A stretch of DNA of 61,663 nucleotides, taken from positions 1 through 61,663 of the forward strand of contig MSGZ01000015.1 of the NCBI GenBank assembly GCA_001940925.1, given 5' to 3'. Of this stretch, positions 54,262 to 61,663 are shown in pieces. Under the pieces are notes generated by a model. It saw only the letters and a list, made by a program, of their open reading frames with translations. It did no database searches and was not told the DNA's origin. The first letter of the stretch is position 1; each line of letters begins with the position of its first letter. The DNA comes from Ruminococcus sp. Phil11 (lineage in GTDB: Bacteria > Bacillota > Clostridia > Oscillospirales > Ruminococcaceae). The position numbers were made by a program, and so were the translations under genes.

Positions 54262-55680
54262 ATGCTTGAATCCCTGAACCGGTTTCTCGGCCCTATCGAC
54301 GATTTCATGTACTATCCGCTTCTGATCATCATTCTGGCCGCAGCCGGACTGTATTTCACATTCCGGACGCGCTTTGCACAGATCAGGCTGTTCGGCGAGG
54401 CCTGCCGCCTCATCATGGAAAAGCCTGCCGGCGAACAGAAGGTCTCGTCCTTTCAGGCACTGATCGTTTCCACGGCATCCCGCGTCGGCACGGGCAACAT
54501 CGTCGGCGTTTCGACCGCGATCTGTCTGGGCGGCCCCGGCGCCTGCTTCTGGATGTGGCTCATGTGCATCATCGGCGCGGCGTCCGCGTTCATTGAAAGT
54601 ACGCTCGCGCAGATCTTCAAACAGAAGGACAAGGAAGGCAACTGCTACGGCGGCCCTGCCTACTACATCGAACATGCACTGCACAAGCCGCTGATCGCCG
54701 CGGTGTTCTGCGTGTTCCTGATCGCGACCTATGCAGTCGGATTCAACCTGCTTTGCTCCTACAATCTGCAATCCACATTTGAGGTATACAGCTTCTATCA
54801 TCCGACAACAACACCCGTTATCATCGGTCTGGTGCTGGCCGTCACGGTCGGCTACTGCATCTTAGGCGGCGGCAAGCGCATCATCTCCATGACGGAAAAG
54901 ATCGTGCCGCTCATGGGCATCCTGTACGTGCTGATCTCGCTGATCGTCATTTTTGCGCATATCACGCATATTCCCGCAATGTTCGCTGAGATTTTCAGGG
55001 ACGCATTCAACTTCCGCGCGATCTTCGGCGGACTGAGCGGCTCCTGCATGGTCTACGGCATCAAGCGCGGCCTGTATTCCAATGAAGCGGGCGTCGGCTC
55101 CGCCCCGAACGCCTCTGCCTCTGCGGATGTCACGCATCCGGCCAAGCAGGGACTTGTCCAGACCGTTTCCGTTTACATCGACACGATCCTGCTCTGCACG
55201 GCAACGGCACTGATGTGCCTTTGCTCCGGCGTCAGCCACAGCGCAGACGTTGCGGGTCCTGCGTATGTGCAGAACGCGATCTCGACCGTATTCGGTTCGG
55301 TCGGTCCGATCTTCATCACGGTCGCAATGGTGCTGTTCGCGTTCACGACGCTGCTCGGCAACCTCTACTACGTGACCAATGCGCTGACCTATCTCAACAA
55401 GAAAAAGATCCCGTCGGAGAAGTTCATGCTGGGCTTCCACATCGTCTGTATCGCCGTGATCTTCCTCGGGACGCTGATGCCGATGGATCTTGCATGGACG
55501 GCCGCGGATATCACCATGGGCGGCATGACGCTCATCAATATCCCCTGCTGCTTCCTGCTGTCAAAGCACGCGATCGCCGCGCTGCGGGATTACGAAAAAC
55601 AGAAAAAGGCCGGACAAAATCCGGTGTTCCGTGCGAAGGATATCGGGCTTGATCCCGCTGACCTGAGCTTCTGGAAATAA
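54262..55680 (+). CDS. Sodium:alanine/glycine symporter (AGCS family)
   Basis: The 472-residue product has AAGGAGG before the ATG. It has about ten helices and the AGCS signatures: STASRVGTGNIVGVSTAICLGGPGA and KRGLYSNEAGVGSAPNASA. It imports alanine or glycine with Na+. It is monocistronic. Confidence 0.93.
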   Translation: MLESLNRFLGPIDDFMYYPLLIIILAAAGLYFTFRTRFAQIRLFGEACRLIMEKPAGEQKVSSFQALIVSTASRVGTGNIVGVSTAICLGGPGACFWMWLMCIIGAASAFIESTLAQIFKQKDKEGNCYGGPAYYIEHALHKPLIAAVFCVFLIATYAVGFNLLCSYNLQSTFEVYSFYHPTTTPVIIGLVLAVTVGYCILGGGKRIISMTEKIVPLMGILYVLISLIVIFAHITHIPAMFAEIFRDAFNFRAIFGGLSGSCMVYGIKRGLYSNEAGVGSAPNASASADVTHPAKQGLVQTVSVYIDTILLCTATALMCLCSGVSHSADVAGPAYVQNAISTVFGSVGPIFITVAMVLFAFTTLLGNLYYVTNALTYLNKKKIPSEKFMLGFHIVCIAVIFLGTLMPMDLAWTAADITMGGMTLINIPCCFLLSKHAIAALRDYEKQKKAGQNPVFRAKDIGLDPADLSFWK

Positions 55681-55685
55681 AACAG

Positions 55686-55721
55686 ATACCGCAGTTCCGG
55701 AAGGGGTCGGAACTGCGGTAT
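55686..55721. terminator. Bidirectional terminator between AGCS and dockerin genes
   Basis: A perfect 13-bp stem ATACCGCAGTTCC / GGAACTGCGGTAT lies between convergent stops. Confidence 0.8.
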
Positions 55722-55755
55722 TGTCATTCAGGTTACGAAAAAGAATGCGCTGATA

Positions 55756-57858
55756 TTACCAGCCCTGTCCGGGGGTAAAGCCGCCCTGACTGCCGGAGCC
55801 TGTGGATTTCGTGCCGCCGGAGAGCGTCCCGCCGTAGGCTGCGGGCTGGCCGTCAAAGATCGTCTGGAAGTATGTAGCATCATCAGAGAGCGTACCGCCG
55901 GTATAGAACGAGGCACCGGAGACATTGCCGCCTGCACGGAGCGTCGAGACGGATTTGCCCGCGATAAACGAGACAATGACCTTGCCGTCGCTGCCGACCA
56001 GCGTGATGCGCTCACCCGCATTCACGGAGCCGCCGGTCACAGAATAGGACGGCTGCGTATCCATATAGTTTCTGCAGGTCGAGTTCTCGATCCAGACGCC
56101 GCTCTTGACACTGAGCGTGCCGTTGCAGTCAAACGGTTCGTTGCCGTTCGTGATAACGATGCCGCCTGAAACTGTCAGGGAACCGTTGGAATCAATACCG
56201 TCGTGGTCGCCGTTTGTCACATTGACGAGCACAAATCCGCCCTTGATTTCGAGAGAATAGCTGCCGGATGAACCGAAGCCGCCCTGATTCCATCCCCCGC
56301 CGGGACCGCCGCCGATATTTCCGGAGCCGTCACTGCCGCCGCCTGCGTTATAGCCGTCATCGGTCACATGCGTGATGACCGTGCCGCTGTTCTGGATGAT
56401 ATCCTTTGCCTCAAGACCCTCATAGCCCTTTGTGACAACGATCGTCACATCGTCATAGCAGTCCGCGGCACCCTGCCCGACCGTCAGCGTATGATCGGAA
56501 TGCGCGCCGTCATCGGCAGTTGAAAGAAGCATCGTACCGCCGGTCAGCGTCATATCGCCGGAGCAGTGCAGCGCATCGTCCGACGAATCAACCGTCAGCG
56601 TACCGCCGGTGACCGTCAGATTGCCCATGCTCAGCCATGTATCGCTGTTCTCAACATAAAGGCCGACCGCCTTGATGCCCTTTGCGGAGATATCGGTCTT
56701 GTTTGAATTGCCGTCGCCGCCCATGCCGCCGCCGGGACCGCCCCAGCCGCCTCCGCCGCCGGTGCTGCTGCCCGTATACGACGAGCCCTGATAGGTCTTG
56801 ATCGTGACGTCTCCGCCGTTCATCTCAAAGAACTGCTCGGCCTGAATGCCGTCTGCATAGGATTCGATCTGCACCGTGCCGCCGCTGATCCGGACAAAGC
56901 CCTTGCCGGAATCCGCGGTGTCGTTCGTGGATTTGATGCCGTCGCCTGCCTGTGTCTTGACCGTGACCTTGAGCGCATCATAGCCGTCCTCTGCATCCGG
57001 CTCACCGATGCGTACGGAATCCTTGCCGCGGATGCCGTCGTCCTTTGCCGTGACGCGGATATCGCCGTTCCAGATCTTCAGGTCGTCCTTGCAGACGATG
57101 CCGTCGCCGCAGTTGCCGTTGACGATCAGCGTGCCCTTGCCCTTGATCTTCATGTCGTCGAGCGAATAGACCGCACCGGCCGCTTCATCGGCATTCTTAT
57201 AATCCGTGCCGTCGGAGATCGTGTTGACCGTGTCCTTCTTGACGGTCAGCACAAATTCATCGCTGACCGAACTGACATAGACCGGAGAATCCTTCTGATT
57301 CGAGAGCGTCAGGCCGCGGAGATTCAGCGTGACCTGTGCCTCCGGATATGCCGTTTCATCGACCTCGACCTTGATCTGGCCGTCCGCGCATTCGCCGTCG
57401 GCATCAAGCTCGCCGGGCTTCGTGATCGTGATATACGTACCGTTTTCGACCTTCACGTTATCGGCCTTTGCTGCGTCCACAGTCTCCCCTGCTGCGTTTT
57501 TCAGCGTGACCGACGATGCCCCGAAGGTCATTGACACGACCGTGCCGTCACTGACCGGCGTTTCCGGATTATCCCCCGGATCGGGCTGCTGCGTTGCTGT
57601 GCCGACCGCCCGCTTGATGAGCGTCAGATCGGCAGCATTCAGGACGCCGTCGCCGTTGTAATCGGCAGCTTCGGCATCCGTGACCGTGCCCTCCGTGGTC
57701 AGGTACTTCGCAAAGGCGACTGCATCGGCAATGTCCAGTCTGCCGTCGCCGTTGACATCTCCCTTGACCGCTGCAAAGACCGAGGCCGTCAGTGCCAGTG
57801 ACACCGCACCGACCGCGACCGCGGCTGCTGCGCGGCGTTTCGCATTTTTCTGTTTCAT
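55756..57858 (-). CDS. Secreted Cthe_2159-type protein with N-terminal dockerin
   Basis: The 700-residue product starts at the second ATG (57858), nine bases from AAAGG. The signal peptide (1-30) is followed at once by a type I dockerin (about 32-90: GDVNGDGRLDIADAV, DYNGDGVLNAADL), then a linker and a long Cthe_2159 beta-helix region (about 110-690). That region has repeated ISGG/DGIxS turns and Gly-rich insertions (one near 370 with WGGPGGGMGG, another near 540). An N-terminal dockerin is uncommon, and opposite to the relative at 6227-7630. Pectin or other polysaccharide binding is likely. The upstream -10 (TATAAT at about 57925-57930) has no good -35. Confidence 0.88.
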   Translation of the reverse strand: MKQKNAKRRAAAAVAVGAVSLALTASVFAAVKGDVNGDGRLDIADAVAFAKYLTTEGTVTDAEAADYNGDGVLNAADLTLIKRAVGTATQQPDPGDNPETPVSDGTVVSMTFGASSVTLKNAAGETVDAAKADNVKVENGTYITITKPGELDADGECADGQIKVEVDETAYPEAQVTLNLRGLTLSNQKDSPVYVSSVSDEFVLTVKKDTVNTISDGTDYKNADEAAGAVYSLDDMKIKGKGTLIVNGNCGDGIVCKDDLKIWNGDIRVTAKDDGIRGKDSVRIGEPDAEDGYDALKVTVKTQAGDGIKSTNDTADSGKGFVRISGGTVQIESYADGIQAEQFFEMNGGDVTIKTYQGSSYTGSSTGGGGGWGGPGGGMGGDGNSNKTDISAKGIKAVGLYVENSDTWLSMGNLTVTGGTLTVDSSDDALHCSGDMTLTGGTMLLSTADDGAHSDHTLTVGQGAADCYDDVTIVVTKGYEGLEAKDIIQNSGTVITHVTDDGYNAGGGSDGSGNIGGGPGGGWNQGGFGSSGSYSLEIKGGFVLVNVTNGDHDGIDSNGSLTVSGGIVITNGNEPFDCNGTLSVKSGVWIENSTCRNYMDTQPSYSVTGGSVNAGERITLVGSDGKVIVSFIAGKSVSTLRAGGNVSGASFYTGGTLSDDATYFQTIFDGQPAAYGGTLSGGTKSTGSGSQGGFTPGQGW

Positions 57859-58149
57859 GGTAACCATCCTTTCCGTGATTTGTATCTGTTTTTCGGATAC
57901 GGAACCCTTCCCTCATGTCACCATTATACCGCTGCTCGCTGAAACAACGCTGAAAGCCGCCTGAGCCTTTGGTGAAAAAGACGAACGCCGCATGAAAATA
58001 TGCGGGATAAAATACCCGCCTGCTGCCTGCATTTCTGAAAAATCATAAAATTGAATAGGTTAAAACCGCAACAGATGCATGTTATGCGCAATATTTGGGC
58101 AGGCTGTGTTGTGCAAAGTGCCGAAAATTGCCGCAGCCCCGCGAAGGGC

Positions 58150-58179
58150 TTGACTTTTCCCGCCCGACTGCGGTATAAT
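58150..58179 (+). promoter_or_regulatory. Promoter of thrS
   Basis: TTGACT, 18 bases, TATAAT, immediately before the T-box leader. Upstream, 57930-58149 shows only a small GCGGG/CCCGC hairpin. Confidence 0.75.
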
Positions 58180-58185
58180 ATAGCT

Positions 58186-58412
58186 AATCAAACGCTTTTG
58201 CGTCAAATAGCAGAGGACAAGCCGCTTGAGAGCGCTCACCTGACAGAGAGGATGCTGACCCGCTGAAAGGCATCCGGTGATCTCTTTTCCGGTACCACCG
58301 CTGCTGCATCAGCGAATGGGAATGAGGAAACGCTCGGGTGGAACCGTGCGCGTTTGTATACCGTACAGACACGTACCCCGAACAGGTCAGACTGTTCGGA
58401 GTGCGTTTTTTT
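58186..58412 (+). promoter_or_regulatory. T-box riboswitch of thrS
   Basis: The T-box sequence TGGAACCGTG is at 58339-58348 and a strong terminator (CGTACCCCGAACAG stem, T7) at 58372-58412. Stem I can close through AGCAG (58209) and CTGCT (58301), placing ACC (58294-58296), a threonine codon, in the specifier loop. AGCG/CGCT before the T-box could be stem III. Uncharged tRNA-Thr should prevent termination. Confidence 0.88.
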
Positions 58413-58454
58413 ATTGCATTCCGAACCCGGAAATGAGAACGGAGGAATACCAGA

Positions 58455-60389
58455 ATGAAGATCCAATTTGCAAACGGCAGCTTTGAGAGTGCTGCCCCCG
58501 TCACGGTCTATGACGCGGCAAAGGAAGCCGGCGTCATCGAGAGAGAGCACATTGCTGCGGTCGTCAACGGCCAGCCCGCCGACCTCACCGCAGAGCTCAC
58601 CGCGGATGCCGATGTGCAGCTGCTGACCTTTGAGGACAAGGAAGGCCGCCACATCTTCAACCACACCGCTGCGCATATCCTTGCACAGGCGGTCAAGCGG
58701 CTGTATCCGGAGGTCAAGCTGACGATCGGTCCGGCGATCGACCGCGGCTTCTACTACGATTTCGATACCGACAAGCCGTTCAATGCGGATACCCTGACGG
58801 CACTCGAAGCAGAGATGAAGAAGATCGTCAAGGAGAACCTGCGCATCGAGCGTTTCACGCTGCCGAAAGATGAGGCCGTGAAATACATGGAGGAGCGCGG
58901 CGAATCCTACAAGGTCGAGCTCATCAACGAGCTGCCCGAGGGCGAAACGATCAGCTTCTACAAGCAGGGCGAATACACCGACCTCTGCACGGGCCCGCAT
59001 CTCTTTGCGACGGGTCTGGTCAAGGCGTTCAAGCTGACCTCCTGCACCGGTGCTTACTGGCGCGGCGATCAGAACAACAAGCAGCTGACCCGTGTGTACG
59101 GCGTTGCCTTCCCGAAGAAGGAACAGCTCAAAGAGCATCTTGATATGCTGGAAGAAGCCAAGAACCGCGACCACAACAAGATCGGCCGTGAGCTCGGCTA
59201 CTTCACGACCGTGGACTATATCGGTCAGGGTCTGCCGATCATGCTGCCGAAGGGCGCAAGAGTGATCCAGCTGCTGCAGAGATGGGTCGAGGACTACGAG
59301 CAGGCAAAGGGCTGCCAGCTCACCAAGACGCCGCTCTTTGCAAAGCGCGACCTCTACAAGATCTCCGGCCACTGGGATCACTATCTGGACGGCATGTTCG
59401 TCATGGGCGATCCGCATGACGAGGAAAAGGAATGTTTCGCGCTCCGTCCGATGACCTGCCCGTTCCAGTATCAGGTATTCCTGAACAAGCAGCGTTCCTA
59501 TAAGGAACTGCCGATGCGCCTGACCGAGACCTCTACCCTGTTCCGCAACGAGGACAGCGGCGAAATGCACGGCCTGATCCGTGTCCGTCAGTTCACGATC
59601 TCCGAGGGTCACTTCATCATCCGCCCGGATCAGCTGGAGCAGGAATTCAGCTTCTGCCTCGAAATGGCAAAGTATATGCTGGATACGGTCGGTCTGCTCG
59701 AGGACTGCACGTTCCGCTTCTCCCAGTGGGATCCGGCAAACCCGAAGAACAAGTACGAAGGCACCGCAGAGCAGTGGGAGATCGCACAGGCCGCAATGGC
59801 AAAGATCCTCGACGACCTCGGCGTCGATTATGAGATCGGCATTGACGAGGCTGCGTTCTACGGCCCGAAGCTCGATGTGCAGTATAAAAACGTGTTCGGC
59901 AAGGAAGATACGCTGGTCACGATCCAGATCGACATGCTGCTTGCACAGCGGTTCGGCATGTACTACATCGACAGCGACGGCCAGAAGAAGCTGCCGTACA
60001 TCATCCACAGAACCTCGCTCGGCTGCTACGAGCGTACCCTTGCGTATATGCTGGAAAAGTATGCCGGCGTGCTGCCGCTCTGGCTGGCACCGGAGCAGGT
60101 TCGCCTGCTGCCGATCGGCGAGGAGCATGTCGCGTATGCACAGGCATTTGCCGACCGCCTGACCGAGGCCGGTATGCGCGTGACCGTCGATGCGGAGGAC
60201 AGAAACATCGGCACGAAGATCAAGAATGCGCGCTTCGACCGCATCCCGTATATGCTCATCATCGGCGACAACGAGGTCAAAGACAACGGCGTGACCGTCC
60301 GCTCCCGCAAGGAGGGCGAGCTCGGCTGCCTGCCGCTGGACGAGGTGTTCAATAAGCTCATCACCGAGGTCGCGACCAAGGCAAAATAA
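58455..60389 (+). CDS. thrS: Threonyl-tRNA synthetase
   Basis: The 644-residue class II synthetase is full length and in standard order: TGS domain (1-62), editing domain with HTAAH and the later CTGPH, catalytic core (RPMTCPFQYQ with zinc-binding Cys, FRNEDSGEMHGLIRVRQF motif 2, LGCYERTLAYMLEK motif 3), and anticodon-binding domain (about 540-644). It charges tRNA-Thr and is controlled by the T-box upstream. Confidence 0.97.
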   Translation: MKIQFANGSFESAAPVTVYDAAKEAGVIEREHIAAVVNGQPADLTAELTADADVQLLTFEDKEGRHIFNHTAAHILAQAVKRLYPEVKLTIGPAIDRGFYYDFDTDKPFNADTLTALEAEMKKIVKENLRIERFTLPKDEAVKYMEERGESYKVELINELPEGETISFYKQGEYTDLCTGPHLFATGLVKAFKLTSCTGAYWRGDQNNKQLTRVYGVAFPKKEQLKEHLDMLEEAKNRDHNKIGRELGYFTTVDYIGQGLPIMLPKGARVIQLLQRWVEDYEQAKGCQLTKTPLFAKRDLYKISGHWDHYLDGMFVMGDPHDEEKECFALRPMTCPFQYQVFLNKQRSYKELPMRLTETSTLFRNEDSGEMHGLIRVRQFTISEGHFIIRPDQLEQEFSFCLEMAKYMLDTVGLLEDCTFRFSQWDPANPKNKYEGTAEQWEIAQAAMAKILDDLGVDYEIGIDEAAFYGPKLDVQYKNVFGKEDTLVTIQIDMLLAQRFGMYYIDSDGQKKLPYIIHRTSLGCYERTLAYMLEKYAGVLPLWLAPEQVRLLPIGEEHVAYAQAFADRLTEAGMRVTVDAEDRNIGTKIKNARFDRIPYMLIIGDNEVKDNGVTVRSRKEGELGCLPLDEVFNKLITEVATKAK

Positions 60390-60405
60390 GCGCGGAGCCC
60401 GTGCC

Positions 60406-60498
60406 GAAGGCTGCCGGATGTTTCCGGCAGGAATCATGTAAGAATGTCAGAGCCTATATACATTATTTCTTGACTTCTTGACAATCTTGGATTCTTGA
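60406..60498 (+). repeat. Left copy of ~95-base inverted repeat
   Basis: It begins GAAGGCTGCCGGA with a CTGCCGGA/TCCGGCAG hairpin, continues CATGTAAGAATGTCAGA, CCTATATAC and ends in a TTCTTGACTTCTTGAC...CTTGGATTCTTG stretch. It follows the thrS stop by 17 bases. Confidence 0.85.
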
Positions 60499-60516
60499 TA
60501 TTATTGAAAAGCACTG

Positions 60517-60557
60517 AAAAAGCACCCCTTTTGTACTGGCCGTACAGAGGGGTGCTT
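60517..60557 (-). terminator. Terminator of the 60561 membrane-protein gene
   Basis: On the minus strand AAGCACCCCT / AGGGGTGCTT stem followed by TTTTC, four bases after the stop. Confidence 0.85.
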
Positions 60558-60560
60558 GTG

Positions 60561-61427
60561 TTATCTGTAATTCAGGATCGCCTTGTTGCTGATCGGCGCA
60601 TACCGGTCTCCGCCGGTGCCGATTGTCACGGAATAGAGCTGCGCCTCAAAGGTGCCCTTCAGGTTCGGCGGAAGTGCTAAGAAGAAGCCTGCATCACTCT
60701 CATAATAACGGGCTTCCTGAATAACGGTACCGTTCTTCATGATACGCATTGCCATATTCGGGAACGGGCGGTCAAGCTTCTTCACGCGGACACAGCTCTG
60801 ATTGAAACGCGGTTCCATGATCTCCGGGATCAGCGCGCCCCATGCGATCACATTCTCTCCGCATTCGGGGTCATATGGCTCAACAGAAACAGGCATTCCG
60901 GTCTCCGGTGAATATGTCACCGTATAAAGCCCCGGCAAAGACCGCTGAACCGGGATCTGTGCGCCGCTTTCCGTGATGAGCGCATAGCGGTTCAGGAACG
61001 GAAACACACTGCTGTTCCGGAACTGTCTGACCCTGCACTGACAGATCTCGGTCACGGGTTCGCTGTCATCGTTCAGGATCGAGATCGCTTTCCGGATATC
61101 CCTGACAGGATTCGCGCTCTCACCGCTATAAAGCTGGGGCATGACGGTCGGACAGTTCCGAAAGACCATTCCCGACGAAAAAAGCAGTACGACCCCGGCA
61201 CCGATCAGCCGCATCTTCCGTGAACGATCCTTCCGCTTTGACAGCAGAATGACCAGCGGCGGCAGGAACATCCAGAGAAGATAATAAAATGCTGACGCAA
61301 TCATTATGCCGGCAACTGCTCGCCAGCTGAACACATCGACCTTGATCAGCAGCGGGAGTAAATACAGGACAAAGCAAACGGTCAGCAGAAGATAGCCGAC
61401 CGCATCAAATTGGTTGCGTCGCATCAT
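60561..61427 (-). CDS. Membrane protein of unknown function
   Basis: The 288-residue product has GAGGA before tandem ATGs (61427, 61424). Residues 1-100 have three to four hydrophobic helices (VGYLLLTVCFVLYLLPLLI, AGIMIASAFYYLLWMFLPPLVILL, LIGAGVVLLFSSGMVF); the rest is outside with strands (LPGLYTVTYSPETGMPVSVEPYDPECGE). No family recognised. The gene, its terminator and its upstream region are bracketed by the inverted repeats at 60406-60498 and 61527-61620. Confidence 0.8.
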   Translation of the reverse strand: MMRRNQFDAVGYLLLTVCFVLYLLPLLIKVDVFSWRAVAGIMIASAFYYLLWMFLPPLVILLSKRKDRSRKMRLIGAGVVLLFSSGMVFRNCPTVMPQLYSGESANPVRDIRKAISILNDDSEPVTEICQCRVRQFRNSSVFPFLNRYALITESGAQIPVQRSLPGLYTVTYSPETGMPVSVEPYDPECGENVIAWGALIPEIMEPRFNQSCVRVKKLDRPFPNMAMRIMKNGTVIQEARYYESDAGFFLALPPNLKGTFEAQLYSVTIGTGGDRYAPISNKAILNYR

Positions 61428-61526
61428 GATTCGTTTCCTCTTTTGTCAGTGTCTGATATCACACGGCATATAGCTTAGATTACAAACCAAGAATCCAAGA
61501 GCGGGGAGCCCCCGCCGGCATTCCTT

Positions 61527-61620
61527 ATTAAGAATCCAAGAAGTCAAGAAGTCAAGAAAACAAGTATATAGGATCTGACATTCTTACATGATCTCCTGCC
61601 GGGAACCTCCGGCAGCCTTC
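61527..61620 (-). repeat. Right copy of ~95-base inverted repeat
   Basis: This is the reverse-complement counterpart of 60406-60498, differing at roughly ten positions by eye. An extra partial unit (CCAAGAATCCAAGA) lies at 61487-61500, next to a GGGGAGCCCCC segment. Confidence 0.85.
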
Positions 61621-61647
61621 AGCAATGGGAGCAGTAACACCAAAGAA

Positions 61648-61661
61648 GCCGCTTTAGCGGC
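61648..61661. other. Small hairpin at the right edge
   Basis: GCCGC/GCGGC stem with a 4-base TTTA loop; it may be part of a terminator whose gene lies beyond the window. No gene is seen in 61428-61663. Confidence 0.4.
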
Positions 61662-61663
61662 GT

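Noticed and set aside
58236..60437. Minus-strand open frame of 733 codons
   Set aside because: It is antisense to thrS and the T-box; the composition is shadow-like and the opposite strand is a certain gene.
60406..60450. Repeat hairpin as terminator of thrS
   Set aside because: The stem has no T run after it and belongs to the repeat also found at 61527-61620; a role in termination is possible but not supported.
1..61663. tRNA or rRNA genes
   Set aside because: The intergenic gaps were read on both strands and no cloverleaf or rRNA-like sequence was seen; a tRNAscan or Rfam run would be decisive.

Overview
The window looks like chromosomal DNA from an anaerobic, fibre-degrading Firmicute close to Ruminococcus (Oscillospiraceae). 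Five secreted proteins carry type I dockerin modules, which implies a cellulosome. Other pointers are a lysine (L-box) riboswitch, a T-box in front of thrS, an AraR-type regulator, and Gram-positive promoters of the form TTGACA, 17 bases, TGn-TATAAT. G+C is, by eye, slightly above one half. No rRNA, tRNA, CRISPR array, prophage or transposase was seen, and no scaffoldin or cohesin gene is present.

Layout. 1-6021 (-): a giant gene, open at the left edge, with leucine-rich repeats around a decad-repeat coil. 6227-11080 (-): three dockerin proteins (a Cthe_2159-type beta-helix, an SGNH esterase, and a CBM-dockerin-SGNH esterase). 11519-16731 (+): membrane sensor/anti-sigma-like protein, ECF sigma factor, ABC ATPase and ABC permease. 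16943-19787 (+): a Pro/Ala-rich protein and a CPBP protease. 19853-23014 (-): aminotransferase, lipoprotein and MgtE, the last with a structured leader. 23354-33180 (-): an L-arabinose block of araA, FGGY kinase, two permeases, a double ATPase, a binding protein and two regulators. 33385-36612 (-): hemW, a small zinc-ribbon membrane protein and lepA. 36895-39774 (+): a YdjI/YdjG-like SPFH and zinc-ribbon membrane set. 39821-43732 (-): dapB, dapA, two unknown genes and asd behind a lysine riboswitch. 44271-44798 (+): an FTR-like protein and thioredoxin. 44921-48657: flavin-binding protein (-), AraC regulator (+), NAD-dependent epimerase (+) and Fe-alcohol dehydrogenase (+). 48844-51435 (-): a GH30 dockerin enzyme. 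51715-55680 (+): MATE exporter, cytoplasmic GH5 and AGCS symporter. 55756-57858 (-): a second Cthe_2159 protein, with an N-terminal dockerin. 58186-60389 (+): T-box and thrS. 60561-61427 (-): a membrane protein flanked by inverted copies of a ~95-base repeat.

How the genes fit together. Secreted esterases, the GH30 enzyme (closest to endo-beta-1,6-galactanases) and pectin-binding-type beta-helix proteins would open hemicellulose, pectin or arabinogalactan. The YtfQRT/YjfF-type transporter with AraA and the kinase would import and convert released arabinose, although araD is not in the window. The other genes are housekeeping: lysine/DAP synthesis, threonyl-tRNA, translation factor LepA, Mg2+ uptake and thiol redox.

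The least explained items are the 32-unit decad coil in the giant LRR protein, the mgtE leader with a possible 34-codon upstream ORF, the two unknown genes inside the lysine operon, and the inverted repeat pair at the right end.
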